DNA of 64,000 bases, taken from NCBI GenBank assembly GCA_002440225.1, contig DJSH01000029.1, positions 1-64,000 on the forward strand. Reading direction: 5' to 3'. Each line of letters opens with the position of its first letter. Position 1 is the stretch's first letter. The position numbers and the translations under genes were made by a program. Positions 1-6,664 of this stretch are shown one piece after another. Below the pieces are notes generated by a model, which made no database searches, had not been told where the DNA came from, and saw nothing but the letters and a program-made list of their open reading frames with translations. Source of the DNA: Candidatus Segatella violae (GTDB lineage: Bacteria > Bacteroidota > Bacteroidia > Bacteroidales > Bacteroidaceae).

Positions 1-596
1 GCCTTGGCTGTATGAGCGGTAGTATAAGCAATCTGAGCCAACTGGTCGGCTGTTGGGTTAGGAGTTACAGCAACGTCACCCATTACCACAACACCATCCT
101 GACCATACTGCTTCTCGTTAGAGATGAGCAACATAGCACCGCTGACGCAACTTACGCCAGGAGCACACTTGATAATCTGGAGAGCTGGACGAAGTGTATC
201 GCCAGTTGTGCTCAATGCACCTGAGATCTGACCATCAGCACCCTCAGTCTTGATAATCATACAACCGAGGTAGAGGTTGTTCTTGGTTACGAGTTCACGA
301 GCCTGTTCTACAGTCATGCCCTTCTTCTTGCGAAGTTCGGCGAGCTTCTCTGCATACTCCTCAGTCTTAGGGTTGTTTTGTGGATCAACGATAGTAGCCT
401 TGTCGATGTTGTTAAGACCCCACTGTGCAGCGAGATTCTTAATGTTGGCAGGGTTACCGATGAGGACGATGTCTGCGAGATCATCAGCCAAAACTTTATC
501 GGCTGCTTTCAAAGTACGCTCCTCTTCTGCTTCAGGGAGCACGATGCGCTGCTTGTCAGCTTTAGCGCGAGCTACGATTTGCTGTAATAAATCCAT
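1..596 (-). CDS. pta: Phosphate acetyltransferase, 5' part (runs off the left edge)
   Basis: Catalyses acetyl-CoA + phosphate to acetyl phosphate + CoA, the first step of acetate formation by the Pta-AckA route. The minus-strand frame starts at ATG 596 (MDLLQQIVARAKADKQR) and is open to the window edge, giving about 198 residues. The segments IVLPEAEEERTLKAA, ADIVLIGNP and GALSTTGDTLRPALQI, followed by a GAMLL stretch and a VVMGDVAVTPNPTADQLAQ stretch, are typical of the PTA/PTB family. The protein begins directly with the catalytic PTA_PTB domain, so it is the short type without the N-terminal regulatory DRTGG domain. The product is truncated only because the window ends. Malic-enzyme C-terminal domains are related, but here the domain starts at the initiator Met. 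Confidence 0.88.
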   Translation of the reverse strand, partial: MDLLQQIVARAKADKQRIVLPEAEEERTLKAADKVLADDLADIVLIGNPANIKNLAAQWGLNNIDKATIVDPQNNPKTEEYAEKLAELRKKKGMTVEQARELVTKNNLYLGCMIIKTEGADGQISGALSTTGDTLRPALQIIKCAPGVSCVSGAMLLISNEKQYGQDGVVVMGDVAVTPNPTADQLAQIAYTTAHTAK

Positions 597-694
597 TTTA
601 TCTTTTTATTTAATAATTTTTGTTGTCCTAAGTAGATTGTCAAAGTGAAAGGCTGCAACTGCTTGTTTTCAGTCTTTTTGTCACATCGACTTTG

Positions 695-702
695 CAAAAG
701 TA
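695..702 (-). promoter_or_regulatory. Putative -7 element for pta
   Basis: Read on the minus strand this is TACTTTTG, matching the Bacteroidetes -7 consensus TAnnTTTG, about 100 nt upstream of the pta ATG. No TTTG lies at the usual 19-21 nt distance, so the -33 box is weak. The 597-814 gap shows nothing else clear. Confidence 0.45.
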
Positions 703-814
703 CACAAATTCTTTCAAATACACCTTATTATATTGTGTAAAAAAAGCTAAATCGAAAGATATTCGGCATCGTAAAGGTTTACATTCCCTTCATCTTTCAA
801 TTTAGCTCTTCTGT

Positions 815-1585
815 TTATATCATTTCTTGTGTCAAGATGCTCTCCAGTTCCTCGGCGGAGAGGCGGAGTTTGAACTCACCCTTGATGGCGACACTGATTC
901 GCCCCGTCTCCTCCGATACGATGACGGCGATGGCATCACTGCTCTGCGAGATACCCAGGGCGGCACGGTGGCGCAAGCCGAGTTCCTTCGGGATGTCGAG
1001 GTTGTGGCTCACTGGCAGGATACAACCTGCCGCCATGATACGCTTGTTGCTTATCACCATTGCACCATCGTGGAGCGGCGAGTTCTTGAAGAAGATGTTC
1101 TCTATCAACCGTTGGTTGATCTTGGCATCAATCTCCTCGCCCGTGTCCATGATGTCTTTCAATGGCACACCTCGTTCGATGACAATGAGGGCACCCACAT
1201 ATTTCTTCGCCATGCTCATGCAAGCCATCACGATTGGCATGATGGTCTCCTTGTTGGCTTCCTTCTGACTCTCCTTGCTGGAGTGGAAGAAACGAACCAG
1301 TCGGCGCATGCCTTTCTGCGAACCTATCTCATAGAGGAATCTGCGGATGTCTTCCTGAAAGATGACGATGAGGGCGATGACTCCCACGCTCACCAACTTG
1401 TCGAGTATCGAACCCAACAAGCGCATTTCCAGCACCTGACTCACAAAGAGCCAGATGAGCACGAAGAGCATGATGCCCACGAAGATGTTCAGTGAGCGAG
1501 ATTCCTTCATCAGGCGATAGACATAGAATAGCAACGAGGCTACCAAGAGAATGTCGATGAAGTCTTTGATTCCAAATTCAATCAT
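815..1585 (-). CDS. cdaA: Diadenylate cyclase (c-di-AMP synthase), CdaA type
   Basis: Condenses two ATP into the second messenger cyclic di-AMP at the inner membrane. The 256-residue protein has an N-terminal membrane region with three hydrophobic segments (about residues 10-25, 33-50 and 65-77), then a DisA_N catalytic domain. The signature DGA is at residues 173-175 (SPLHDGAMVI) and RHR at 205-207 (GLRHRAALGIS), so the enzyme looks active. Length and topology match CdaA/YbbP rather than DisA. It is the last gene of an operon behind folP (48-bp gap). No cdaR or glmM homologue is adjacent, unlike in Firmicutes. Confidence 0.92.
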   Translation of the reverse strand: MIEFGIKDFIDILLVASLLFYVYRLMKESRSLNIFVGIMLFVLIWLFVSQVLEMRLLGSILDKLVSVGVIALIVIFQEDIRRFLYEIGSQKGMRRLVRFFHSSKESQKEANKETIMPIVMACMSMAKKYVGALIVIERGVPLKDIMDTGEEIDAKINQRLIENIFFKNSPLHDGAMVISNKRIMAAGCILPVSHNLDIPKELGLRHRAALGISQSSDAIAVIVSEETGRISVAIKGEFKLRLSAEELESILTQEMI

Positions 1586-1633
1586 TTTTTATGGAGTTAA
1601 GGAATTAAGAAGTTAAGACATTAGCTTTACAGC

Positions 1634-2476
1634 TTAGTCTTTATCTTCCATTGCTTCTACTATTTTTACCGCCTCGGCTGCTTCCTTCACATCGTGTACT
1701 CTGAGGATGCTGGCACCTTTCATCAGGGCGATGGTGTCGAGGACGGTAGTTCCATTGAGCGATGTGGTGGCATCGCCGCCGAGCAACTTGTATATCATGC
1801 TCTTGCGAGAGATACCCACTAGCACAGGGAGTTCCATCACGTTGAGTTTCTCCAGTTCATTATATATCTGATAGTTTTGGATGAGATTCTTGCCGAAGCC
1901 GAAGCCTGGGTCGAGGATGATGTCTTTCGCTCCGAGGTCACGCAACTGCTGCACTTCCTTGGCAAAACCTATCATCATCGTTTTCAGTGTTGGCTGCACC
2001 GACATCAAGATATAAGGTACCTTCAGTTCGCCCACCAATCGGAACATCTCAGGATATTCCTCTTGTCTTTGTTCCAAAGGCACATTGGCGATGCCCGTGA
2101 TTCCACCTTCCGATACATCGTTGATGATGTCGGCTCCCCACTCCTCGATGCACTTGCGTGCCAAGACAGGGCGATAAGTATCCACGGAGATGGCAGCGTC
2201 GGGTTGCTCACGGCGAACGATGCCGAGCGCAAACTTCAAGCGTCTTCCTTCCTCCTCCTCCGATACCTCATCGGCACCGGGGCGAGTGGAGAAAGCGCCC
2301 ACATCAATGATGCTTCCACCTTCTGCTATAATTTGGTTAGCCCTGTCGGCTATCTCCTTTTCAGTCTGTTTTCTACTGCCAGAGTAGAAACTATCGGGCG
2401 TTACGTTCAGGATGCCCATCACCTGAGGGGTGCTCAAATCCATCAAGCGCCCCTTGATATTGATTGTATATTCCAT
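1634..2476 (-). CDS. folP: Dihydropteroate synthase
   Basis: Joins p-aminobenzoate to 6-hydroxymethyl-7,8-dihydropterin diphosphate in folate synthesis; target of sulfonamides. The 280-residue TIM-barrel protein shows NVTPDSF near residue 26, IDVGAFSTRPGA (the STRPG pterin/pABA loop), DPGFGFGK and GISRKSMI, in family order. Length is normal. It begins 4 bp after the stop of a 34-residue ORF and is followed by cdaA on the same strand, so it is probably translated from one polycistronic message with both. Confidence 0.93.
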   Translation of the reverse strand: MEYTINIKGRLMDLSTPQVMGILNVTPDSFYSGSRKQTEKEIADRANQIIAEGGSIIDVGAFSTRPGADEVSEEEEGRRLKFALGIVRREQPDAAISVDTYRPVLARKCIEEWGADIINDVSEGGITGIANVPLEQRQEEYPEMFRLVGELKVPYILMSVQPTLKTMMIGFAKEVQQLRDLGAKDIILDPGFGFGKNLIQNYQIYNELEKLNVMELPVLVGISRKSMIYKLLGGDATTSLNGTTVLDTIALMKGASILRVHDVKEAAEAVKIVEAMEDKD

Positions 2477-2480
2477 CGGG

Positions 2481-2585
2481 TTACAACTCCTTTAACCATT
2501 TCTTGCCTGGCTTGGTATAAAGCCAGGCCAAGAAGCTAAGACTAAAAATACAACATGTCAAAAAGAAACATGCTAAGTAACTCAT
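2481..2585 (-). CDS. 34-residue single-span microprotein, copy 2
   Basis: Small ORF starting at ATG 2585 and ending with TAA at 2481-2483. The product starts MSYLACFFLTCCIF, has one hydrophobic stretch through about residue 21, and ends with a basic amphipathic tail YTKPGKKWLKEL. It is clearly paralogous to the 34-residue ORF just upstream (same length, same MSYLA start, same FLAW centre, same KWLKEL end). Only 3 bp separate the two, and 4 bp separate this stop from the folP ATG, which suggests translational coupling. Conservation of both ends with divergence in the centre argues for a real peptide. Function unknown. Confidence 0.68.
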   Translation of the reverse strand: MSYLACFFLTCCIFSLSFLAWLYTKPGKKWLKEL

Positions 2586-2588
2586 ATT

Positions 2589-2693
2589 TTACAATTCTTT
2601 AAGCCACTTTTCACCAGACTTAGTATATGTCCAAGCCAAAAAGCTTCCACCAATTATTGATCCAACCAAAAAAAACAATGCTAAATAACTCAT
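2589..2693 (-). CDS. 34-residue single-span microprotein, copy 1
   Basis: ORF from ATG 2693 to TAA 2589-2591. The product starts MSYLALFFLVGSIIGG, continues with FLAWTYTKSGEKWLKEL, and is predicted to be one membrane span with a short positively charged cytoplasmic tail. It lies 4 bp after the stop of the 73-residue membrane protein upstream and 3 bp before its own paralogue. The pair differs mainly in the hydrophobic core, where one copy has Gly/Ile and the other Cys/Phe, so membrane insertion seems to be under selection while the exact core is not. No family recognised. Confidence 0.68.
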   Translation of the reverse strand: MSYLALFFLVGSIIGGSFLAWTYTKSGEKWLKEL

Positions 2694-2697
2694 ATTT

Positions 2698-2919
2698 CTA
2701 GTATTTTAAAACTCTGTTTGCGGCCATAGCAAATATCGTTGTCATTACTATACCAAATATCAACACACTAATATTGCCTAAATATACATCACCTTTCAGT
2801 AAAGGCAATACACCTCCCAACCCAGTTCCTGTAAAGGTCAACTGAGATATATTATAGAAATAGCCAGCCAGCTTTTCCTTCCTCACTTTCGTTTTTTCTT
2901 TTCCTTCATTTCCAGCCAT
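2698..2919 (-). CDS. Small two-span membrane protein (DUF6722-like)
   Basis: 73-residue protein with a charged lysine/glutamate-rich N-terminus (MAGNEGKEKTKVRKEKL), then two hydrophobic segments at about residues 22-42 and 49-67. It resembles the small Bacteroidales proteins filed under DUF6722, recognised from the pattern of a charged start, the phrase KLAGYFYNISQLTFTG and a C-terminal span; this match is from memory and not certain. It is the first gene of the operon that continues through two microproteins to folP and cdaA. Function unknown. Confidence 0.65.
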   Translation of the reverse strand: MAGNEGKEKTKVRKEKLAGYFYNISQLTFTGTGLGGVLPLLKGDVYLGNISVLIFGIVMTTIFAMAANRVLKY

Positions 2920-2946
2920 TACGACCTCGCTTTCTAAATATTACTG

Positions 2947-2954
2947 CAAATTTA
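2947..2954 (-). promoter_or_regulatory. Putative -7 element for the small-protein/folP/cdaA operon
   Basis: Minus-strand TAAATTTG fits TAnnTTTG and lies 27 nt upstream of ATG 2919. The -33 position has no clear TTTG. It sits back-to-back with the murF promoter. Confidence 0.4.
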
Positions 2955-2995
2955 GAAAGAATATTCGAGATAACCATCATTTTTTCGGAAAATTG

Positions 2996-3026
2996 TTTGT
3001 TATGTCCACGATTTAATGTACTTTTG
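2996..3026 (+). promoter_or_regulatory. murF promoter
   Basis: TTTG at 2996-2999, 19-nt spacer, TACTTTTG at 3019-3026, an exact match to the Bacteroidetes housekeeping promoter. The start codon follows 26 nt later. Confidence 0.75.
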
Positions 3027-3052
3027 CAAGCAAAACAACAGATATAGACGAT

Positions 3053-4354
3053 ATGGACATTTCAGAACTCTATCAGATTTACCAAGCGCACCCAGTGATT
3101 ACCACCGATAGCCGCGACTGCCCTGAGGGCAGCATCTTCCTGGCTTTAAAGGGTGCCTCTTTCGATGGCAACAAGTTTGCCGACATGGCTTTGGAGAAAG
3201 GCTGTGCCTATGTGATTGTGGATGAAAAGGAGTATGCCAAGGAGGGCGACGAGCGATACATCCTCGTGGATGATTGCCTCACCACCTTCAAGCAACTGGC
3301 TCGTGAGCATCGCCGCCATTTCGACATCCCAGTGGTGGGCATCACCGGCACCAACGGCAAGACCACTACCAAGGAGTTGGTTTCCGCCGTGCTCGGCGAG
3401 AAGTACAACGTGATGTTCACGCAAGGCAACTTCAACAACGATGTGGGCGTACCTAAAACCCTCTTCCGTCTTGCCCCGGAGCACGAGATTGCAGTCGTAG
3501 AGATGGGAGCTTCCCACCCTGGCGACATCAAGAAGCTCGTGGAGTACGTGGAACCTACCTGCGGAATGATTACCAACGTAGGTCGTGCCCACCTGCAAGG
3601 TTTCGGTAGTTTCGAGGGAGTAAAGAAGACCAAGGGCGAACTCTATGATTTCCTCTCTGCCCACGATGCCCTCGTATTCATCAATGCCGACAACGAGCAC
3701 TTGATGCAGATGGCTGAGGAGCGCAACATCAACCGCCTCATCACCTACGGCAAGGACGAGAACTGCGATGTTTGGGGCGAGGTTATCTCTTGCGCTCCGT
3801 TCCTCAAGTTCCGTTGGCGCAAGGAAGGCATGGAATGGCATGTGGTGCAGACTCATCTCATCGGCTCTTACAACATCGATAACATGCTTGCCGCCATCAC
3901 CATCGGTCTTCACTTCGACGTGAAGCCTCAGCAGATAGACCATGCGCTCGAAAACTACATCCCTAGCAACAATCGTTCGCAGCTAGAGGAAACAGCCCAC
4001 AACAAACTCGTGGTGGATGCCTACAACGCCAATCCTTCGAGCATGGCTGCCGCCATCGAGAATTTCCGCCTCATGGATGTACCTAGCAAGATGGCGATTC
4101 TCGGACAGATGGGCGAACTCGGCGAGGTAAGCCACGAGGAGCACCAGAAGGTCATCGCCCAGCTCCAAGCCGCCGGTCTGGAGAAAGTTTGGTTGGTAGG
4201 CGATGAGTTCAAGGACATCCCTTGCAACTATCGCAAGTTCCACGATGTGGAGGAAGTGAAGGAAGCCATCAAGCAAGCCCAGCCTCACGACCACTACATC
4301 CTCATCAAAGGTAGCAACAGCGTGAAGCTCTTCCAGCTTCCAGCGCTGCTATAA
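3053..4354 (+). CDS. murF: UDP-MurNAc-tripeptide--D-Ala-D-Ala ligase
   Basis: Adds D-Ala-D-Ala to UDP-MurNAc-tripeptide, finishing the cytoplasmic peptidoglycan precursor. The 433-residue Mur ligase has the ATP loop [13 protein letters not shown] near residue 100, the central-domain segments VEMGASHPGDIKKL and TNVGRAHLQGFGS, and the C-terminal segment DAYNANPSSMAAAI. Length is normal. Unlike in most bacteria it is not inside the dcw cluster, which lies about 42 kb downstream here; it stands alone between its own promoter and a bidirectional terminator. No second murF is present in the window. Confidence 0.95.
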   Translation: MDISELYQIYQAHPVITTDSRDCPEGSIFLALKGASFDGNKFADMALEKGCAYVIVDEKEYAKEGDERYILVDDCLTTFKQLAREHRRHFDIPVVGITGTNGKTTTKELVSAVLGEKYNVMFTQGNFNNDVGVPKTLFRLAPEHEIAVVEMGASHPGDIKKLVEYVEPTCGMITNVGRAHLQGFGSFEGVKKTKGELYDFLSAHDALVFINADNEHLMQMAEERNINRLITYGKDENCDVWGEVISCAPFLKFRWRKEGMEWHVVQTHLIGSYNIDNMLAAITIGLHFDVKPQQIDHALENYIPSNNRSQLEETAHNKLVVDAYNANPSSMAAAIENFRLMDVPSKMAILGQMGELGEVSHEEHQKVIAQLQAAGLEKVWLVGDEFKDIPCNYRKFHDVEEVKEAIKQAQPHDHYILIKGSNSVKLFQLPALL

Positions 4355-4411
4355 GAATACTTGCCAAGAGAACAAGCTCAAAGAGACAACACATAAACAA
4401 AGCAGCAAAAA

Positions 4412-4443
4412 GGCGGTGCCTCGATTTTACTCGAAGCACCGCC
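4412..4443. terminator. Bidirectional terminator between murF and the TPR-HTH gene
   Basis: GGCGGTGC (4412-4419) pairs with GCACCGCC (4436-4443), extended by TCGA/TCGA around a short loop. A-tracts lie on the left and T-tracts on the right, so it can end transcription of the convergent genes from both sides. Confidence 0.85.
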
Positions 4444-4470
4444 TTTTTATCGTTTTTATTTAAATCACCA

Positions 4471-6456
4471 CTAATCCTCTTTCTTCAATAGCTCAGCCAA
4501 GAAAGCCTCCATCCTTGTTTTCTCTGCCTCGGGCAGTTTCTTGCGGATGCGACTTCTGGCTATGTTTACGCTCTGGCGGGTAATGACAAAGGCCTCGGCT
4601 AGCTCCGCATTGCTCATTCCCAACGCCATCAGCATGCAATAGCTTTCCTCCTTATGGGTAATGGATGGGACTTGAGCCCTCAGTTGCTTGATGAAAGCAG
4701 GATAAGCTTGCTCGAAATATTCCCTGAATTTCGGCTCACCTTTATCCCTCAAGATGGCGAGCACTTGCTGGCCATCCTTGATTTTCTTCACGTTGTCATC
4801 TTCTATCGTTGCCAACCTTTCCTCTGCTCGTTGTTGGTTTCTTTGGGCAACCTTCAGCTTCCTCATCGTTTTGCTGAGCTCACGCTTGGTATTATTATGC
4901 TTGCGTTTGTCCTTGTGCTTGATCCAGAAGCACAAGACTATCAATCCGATTACCACGAAGACCAGCCCACAGGTCACGGCAATCGCCGTAGTCTTATGCC
5001 TGTTCATCTCGTTCTCTTGTTCATTGAGAGAACGTTCCTTTCCACCCATCTCCATTTGAGTGACTGCATTGATTACATTCTTGATGGAAGCAGAGCGGTC
5101 GGCTATTTCTTTCTGTTTTTCCAATGCTTGGGAATACATTGCCGCCCGAGCCTGGTTGCCCGACTTGAGATAATAACGAAGGGCGTATTCGTAGGCACCC
5201 TCCAGAACGATAGGTGTAGACGAGCCGTTGAGGATGGTGTACATGCTGTCTAGCTGAGCCTCGCCCTCGTCTTGCTTGCCTGCCGCCAGGTTTGCCTTCG
5301 CCAGTTCAAAGAAGGCAGTTGCCTTTATCTTGTAGGTGGCATCGTGCGAGGCGTTCTCCAGCAAGGCCATGCCTTGGGCATAATCACCTGGGTAGCAAGG
5401 TGGAGTCTTGGTAACCAGCAGACTGCCCATCAGTACCCCGATGTCAGAAGCTCCACTGTTATAAGGCAAACCATTGGCACTTTCCCTGGCTTTCTTCAGG
5501 TATGAAAGGGCATTTTCCTTTTGGTGCATCGCTTTCAGGATACGGGCCTTGGTTACATATACGCCTGTCTCTACCATCGGATTCTTATTTACCACCTTGC
5601 CTAGCAGTTGCACTGCCTCGGTGGCAAAGCGATTGGCCAGACTATCCAAGTTCCATTGCAACAGATAGTCTGCCATCTCTTTCTTGGCGTTGGACATACC
5701 CAGTGTGTCTTGCGCCATCTGGGCGAGTTCATAGCCTTCTTGATACATACGGATGGCCTCGTCTACCTTGCCTGTACGATGATACATGCCGCCCAACATG
5801 GTGACGAGCCATTGCACTCCCGATTTCTGCTTGCACTGCCTTACCTCCGCCAGTGCCTTCTTGCCATATTCAAACACCTTGGCTTGGGTAGAGGATACAC
5901 AGTAATAGACACCTGCTGCATAGGCATCATCTCGGAAGAGGCGTTCGGGTGTAGGATAAGACAGCGGCATCTTCATCGCCTCGTCCATGGTGAGCACGGC
6001 CCGCTCCTCGTCGTCGGTTCTCGACAACGAGTAAGCCAGGAACACATATACGTCTCGCTTAAACTGGCGGCACAACACCTTATTATATTTAGTAGGCTCG
6101 GCATCCACTTCTCTTTTGAGACTGTCGAAGTATGCCACGCAACCATTCAAGTCGCCTTGGCTCTGATAAACATTCATGAGCTGTCCCATCGCCCTAGGCA
6201 ATAAGAGTTTCACGCTGTCGTCGTGCAGATATTGTTCGTGCGAGCACTGTTCCACACACTCCCGATAGCCATTGGCAGCATCTTCCATGTTGCCTTGCAT
6301 CTGTGCATCGTGTGCTGTATTGTATTTTTCAAGAAGAAAAGCGTATCTCTCTTGCCCCTTTTGAGAGCAAGAAAAAGGAAGGAATATTAACAAAATCAGC
6401 ACCAACCATTCTGTAATATGACTCAAATGCATCTTTCTAGCGATATAAACGTCCAT
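4471..6456 (-). CDS. Membrane-tethered TPR regulator with C-terminal LuxR-like HTH
   Basis: 661 residues. An N-terminal hydrophobic signal or anchor (about 15-30, ending SCS) is followed by a long tetratricopeptide-like alpha-helical region (about 35-470), a single transmembrane segment at about 489-511, a charged coiled coil (515-560) and a C-terminal helix-turn-helix at about 604-640 (GMSNAELAEAFVITRQSVNI). This layout, with periplasmic TPR, one span and a cytoplasmic HTH, is recurrent in Bacteroidetes and suggests that a signal in the periplasm controls DNA binding without phosphorelay (inference). It is divergent from the repeat lipoprotein/OmpA pair, with 208 bp between start codons, so those genes are its natural candidate targets. 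The start may be Met9 rather than Met1. Confidence 0.75.
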   Translation of the reverse strand: MDVYIARKMHLSHITEWLVLILLIFLPFSCSQKGQERYAFLLEKYNTAHDAQMQGNMEDAANGYRECVEQCSHEQYLHDDSVKLLLPRAMGQLMNVYQSQGDLNGCVAYFDSLKREVDAEPTKYNKVLCRQFKRDVYVFLAYSLSRTDDEERAVLTMDEAMKMPLSYPTPERLFRDDAYAAGVYYCVSSTQAKVFEYGKKALAEVRQCKQKSGVQWLVTMLGGMYHRTGKVDEAIRMYQEGYELAQMAQDTLGMSNAKKEMADYLLQWNLDSLANRFATEAVQLLGKVVNKNPMVETGVYVTKARILKAMHQKENALSYLKKARESANGLPYNSGASDIGVLMGSLLVTKTPPCYPGDYAQGMALLENASHDATYKIKATAFFELAKANLAAGKQDEGEAQLDSMYTILNGSSTPIVLEGAYEYALRYYLKSGNQARAAMYSQALEKQKEIADRSASIKNVINAVTQMEMGGKERSLNEQENEMNRHKTTAIAVTCGLVFVVIGLIVLCFWIKHKDKRKHNNTKRELSKTMRKLKVAQRNQQRAEERLATIEDDNVKKIKDGQQVLAILRDKGEPKFREYFEQAYPAFIKQLRAQVPSITHKEESYCMLMALGMSNAELAEAFVITRQSVNIARSRIRKKLPEAEKTRMEAFLAELLKKED

Positions 6457-6477
6457 CTTTTAGCTATAATTTTAGTG

Positions 6478-6485
6478 CAAAAGTA
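6478..6485 (-). promoter_or_regulatory. Putative -7 element for the TPR-HTH gene
   Basis: Minus-strand TACTTTTG, 21 nt upstream of ATG 6456. CAAA triplet-plus matches at 6497 and 6512 are at 11 and 26 nt, so the -33 box is uncertain. Confidence 0.4.
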
Positions 6486-6616
6486 CTAAAATAATCCAAA
6501 ACAACTATATACAAAACTATATATTTTTTCACTTTTCACTAGTTTAACAAAGTTCGGCGACAGTTTTTACCACCTAAAAAGTCAAATATTACCCCCCCAT
6601 TTTCGCAAAAAGCGAG

Positions 6617-6624
6617 TAACTTTG
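6617..6624 (+). promoter_or_regulatory. Putative -7 element for the lipoprotein/OmpA operon
   Basis: TAACTTTG, 40 nt upstream of ATG 6665. No standard -33 TTTG is visible at 19-21 nt, which could mean activator dependence (inference). Confidence 0.45.
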
Positions 6625-6664
6625 GTGACGAATAAATGTTATACAAACTCAAAAAAATAGAATA

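Noticed and set aside
827..1495. 222-residue plus-strand ORF opposite cdaA
   Set aside because: Composition rich in His, Asp and Glu typical of antisense frames; cdaA has intact DGA and RHR motifs.
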